Part shown: in pieces, positions 62,031 through 64,000 of the stretch
How the letters are laid out: each line of letters begins with the position of its first letter
How positions within the stretch are numbered: position 1 is the first letter of the stretch
Position numbers and translations under genes: made by a program
Assembly: GCF_900964775.1 (NCBI RefSeq)
Contig: NC_041818.1
Location: 10,251,332-10,315,331 of the forward strand
From: Scleropages formosus
Lineage: Eukaryota; Chordata; Actinopteri; Osteoglossiformes; Osteoglossidae
DNA length: 64,000 nucleotides
Direction of reading: 5' to 3'
The notes under the pieces: model-generated
The model's input: only the letters and a program-made list of their open reading frames with translations
The model's database searches: none
What the model was told of the DNA's origin: nothing

Positions 62031-62043
62031 CGTGAAATAAGAC

Positions 62044-62260
62044 ACACACACACATTTTCGGAACCGCTTGTCCCATACGGGGTCGCGGGGAACCGGAGCC
62101 TACCCGGCAACTCAGGACGTAAGGCCGGAGGGGGAGGGGACATACCCAGGATGGGACGCCAGTCCATTGCAAGACACCCCAAGCGGGACTCGAACCCCAG
62201 ACCCACCAGAGACCAGGACTGTGGACCAACCCACTGCGCCACCGCGCCACCACGCCCCCT
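62044..62260 (-). repeat. SINE (type B), antisense, with exact 12-bp target-site duplication
   Basis: A full-length inverted copy with a CA tail at left. GTGAAATAAGAC flanks it at 62032-62043 and 62261-62272. Confidence 0.95.
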
Positions 62261-62539
62261 GTGAAATAAGACGATTTCTAAAATAAAAAAAAAAAGTTGA
62301 AAAATGGGCAAAGTGCCGAGAGTGTATCTGGAACAAACCAAAAAAAGAACGATTGCGCAAACCGACCCGCAGAGGAGCGCTGCCGCGCGCCAACAGTCTG
62401 CACGGTGAGCGCTAATAAACCCGACGCCCCGGTGGCAGCAATGCCACAGGTTGCAGGACAGCTGTGCGAGTTCTGGCACCCAGTTAATGTGGGTTTGCCG
62501 CACAAGAGCCACTCCACTCTGCTCCCTTTTTTTTAACCA

Positions 62540-62845
62540 TCGAATCAGGCGAGTCAAAAGTGGAGCGCAAGCGGAGGGAGCGAGATGATCTCAGAGTTTC
62601 CCAGCACCTTCCTCACATCACTTCTGATGCTGGCAAATCAGTGACGTTCATACGGTGACTTTTTCGTTCGGCTCATACGCCGCAGACGCAGCCTTTCTTG
62701 ATATCTGATCTAATATATCTATAATCTATCTTCTACGCTGGTTTCCACTGGAGAAAGGAGGCGAGCGAGCATTTGTTAAAAGTGGAGGCTAATTTAAGCC
62801 CACCTGGACTGGAGCGGCCTGGCAAAGAAAGAGGGAAGGTACGCA
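62540..62845 (+). other. candidate non-coding first exon
   Basis: GC-richer sequence with no long frame, ending GAGGGAAG before GTACGCAA (62839), which could be a splice donor. Together with the GC-rich 63.2-63.9 kb it may be the 5' end of a gene running off the right edge. No protein evidence supports this. Confidence 0.2.
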
Positions 62846-63589
62846 ATCCAAGAGATTTACGTGAAAAGAACGGTAAATGATTACGGTGCTTTTTAAAGTC
62901 TTCGAGAAGTTTTCACGAGATGAAATGCCGGGAAGGCGCATCGTTACAAACGTGTCATTTCTGCACACCTCTATCTATCGCCGTATCGTGCTCTTCTTCG
63001 CGATCCTCTTCCCACCAACTCGGCGGCCTCGTGTACAAAGAAGGAGGCTTGTTATGACGCTGACAGCGGCAGGTTTTTTTTATTTTTTTTTGGGTCGTGA
63101 AAGCAGCGTGAGCCGTGTTGCATCTCTCACAGCGGCCAGACAGAAGGCAGCCCCCCTCCTTCACCCCCCCATGGGCTTTAAGAGGCTCTTAGCTTCTCTA
63201 TTAGTGGCTGATCAGAACTCGGAGGAATCGTGCCGTGCGGCGGATTCTTTTGCGCTGCAGAGCGTGGTGACCCGAGAATGGAGCAGAGGGAAGGGGGGGG
63301 GGGCGGGTGCAAGGGCGCAGGACCCTTAGCCCACCTCTCTGCTTTGTACGAGGAAGAACAGCTGGAGGTCGCGGCTTCCTGCCAGGCCCAGGGGCGGCGC
63401 GCACCGTCACCGACGCCGCAATAACAGCAGCGCTTATTACAGCAAGGCCCTCATCTCCCATAGAAAGATCAGTTTGCTTCGACCGTTTATTCGATTGTCT
63501 CCCGCTGATCGCCGCAACCGTTACGCTTCCATCAGACCCGGAGCTGCCCGCACGCGAGAGGTAGAAGAGATTCGTTTCGCCGAAAGGTC

Positions 63590-63860
63590 ACGCAGGTAAT
63601 GGCCCGGGCGGCGAGCCGGTTTTCGACTCCGCGCCCATAAACGGCGCTCAGGCGGCCGAAGGATGTTGTGATGGCCGGGCGCCCTGGTGTGCGATGAGGC
63701 TGATGTCATCACCGCCGGGCGCGAGTGGGCAGGGCGGATATGAAAGCGCGGGAGGGCCGGGAATAATGGGCACAGTCATGGAGCGAAGGGCAGCCACTGG
63801 CTCTTTCAGAGGGACAGCTGTTCTTCCTGCCTGGGGTGGGCAGCGTGCCACACGGCTGCC
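63590..63860. promoter_or_regulatory. CpG-rich segment with CRE/ATF-like site
   Basis: CpG-dense sequence containing CTGATGTCATCACC at about 63701-63714, close to an ATF/CREB site. It could be a CpG-island promoter. Direction and target are unknown. Confidence 0.35.
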
Positions 63861-63884
63861 GGCGCCACACACTCTCTCAGAAGC

Positions 63885-63925
63885 ACTCAGAGAGAGAGAA
63901 CGAGAGAGAGAACGAGAGAGCTGGC
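63885..63925. repeat. GA microsatellite
   Basis: An (AG)n tract with two AACG interruptions, near the right edge. Confidence 0.85.
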
Positions 63926-64000
63926 ATGCTCATGCACTCTCTCGCAGAAGCCCTCACACCGACAGAGAGTGAGCTGGCATTCACACACACACTCCGAGTC

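Noticed and set aside
12885-62260. A- and B-box sequences that could be tRNA genes
   Set aside because: They sit in the heads of repeated SINE copies with shared bodies and target-site duplications, and no intact tRNA cloverleaf was seen.

Overview
The window is vertebrate nuclear DNA, almost certainly from a ray-finned fish. Genes are split by GT-AG introns, intergenic DNA is rich in tRNA-derived SINEs, Tigger-like DNA transposons and GT/CA microsatellites, and the recognisable proteins are vertebrate orthologues. The most abundant SINE (SINE-B here, 11 copies) resembles one I associate with bonytongues (Osteoglossomorpha, e.g. arowana). That placement is from memory and is only a working hypothesis.

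Layout. At 1-2.9 kb are the last four coding exons of the MYST acetyltransferase kat5 (Tip60, + strand). Tail to tail with it lies rnaseh2c (- strand, 3.9-6.2 kb), the same arrangement as in mammals. At 10.0-14.6 kb is a two-exon forkhead gene of the FOXA family (+), best read as foxa/FOXA4. From 15.5 to 22 kb is mostly non-coding DNA with SINEs and possible regulatory motifs. Two multi-exon minus-strand genes that I do not recognise follow: a Glu-rich acidic protein (22.1-25.6 kb) and a coiled-coil plus Pro-rich protein (27.5-31.8 kb). zdhhc24, a DHHC palmitoyltransferase (+, 33.7-35.8 kb), diverges from the second of these. At 44.8-46.1 kb is an intronless INSM-family zinc-finger gene (-). 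From 46.3 to 64 kb no coding gene is supported. That stretch holds SINEs, a fold-back Tigger-like element, a GA-rich tract and two GC-rich segments that could be 5' exons or promoters of a gene leaving the right edge.

How the genes relate. They do not form a pathway: kat5, rnaseh2c and zdhhc24 are housekeeping genes, while foxa and insm encode developmental transcription factors. The most interesting point is the linkage of a FOXA gene with an INSM gene. Human FOXA2 and INSM1 lie together on chromosome 20, and FOXA1 and INSM2 on chromosome 14. A third FOXA-INSM pair, here beside kat5/rnaseh2c/zdhhc24 (all on 11q13 in human), looks like another arm of the same whole-genome-duplication paralogon, with both factors apparently missing from the corresponding human region. 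The INSM protein is unusual in lacking zinc finger 4 and the usual C-terminal tail.

Other notable items: SINE-B copies with exact 12-15 bp target-site duplications, a 68-bp perfect palindrome in zdhhc24 intron 1, a long hairpin downstream of zdhhc24, and six diverged repeat units kept at exactly 28-bp spacing upstream of foxa.
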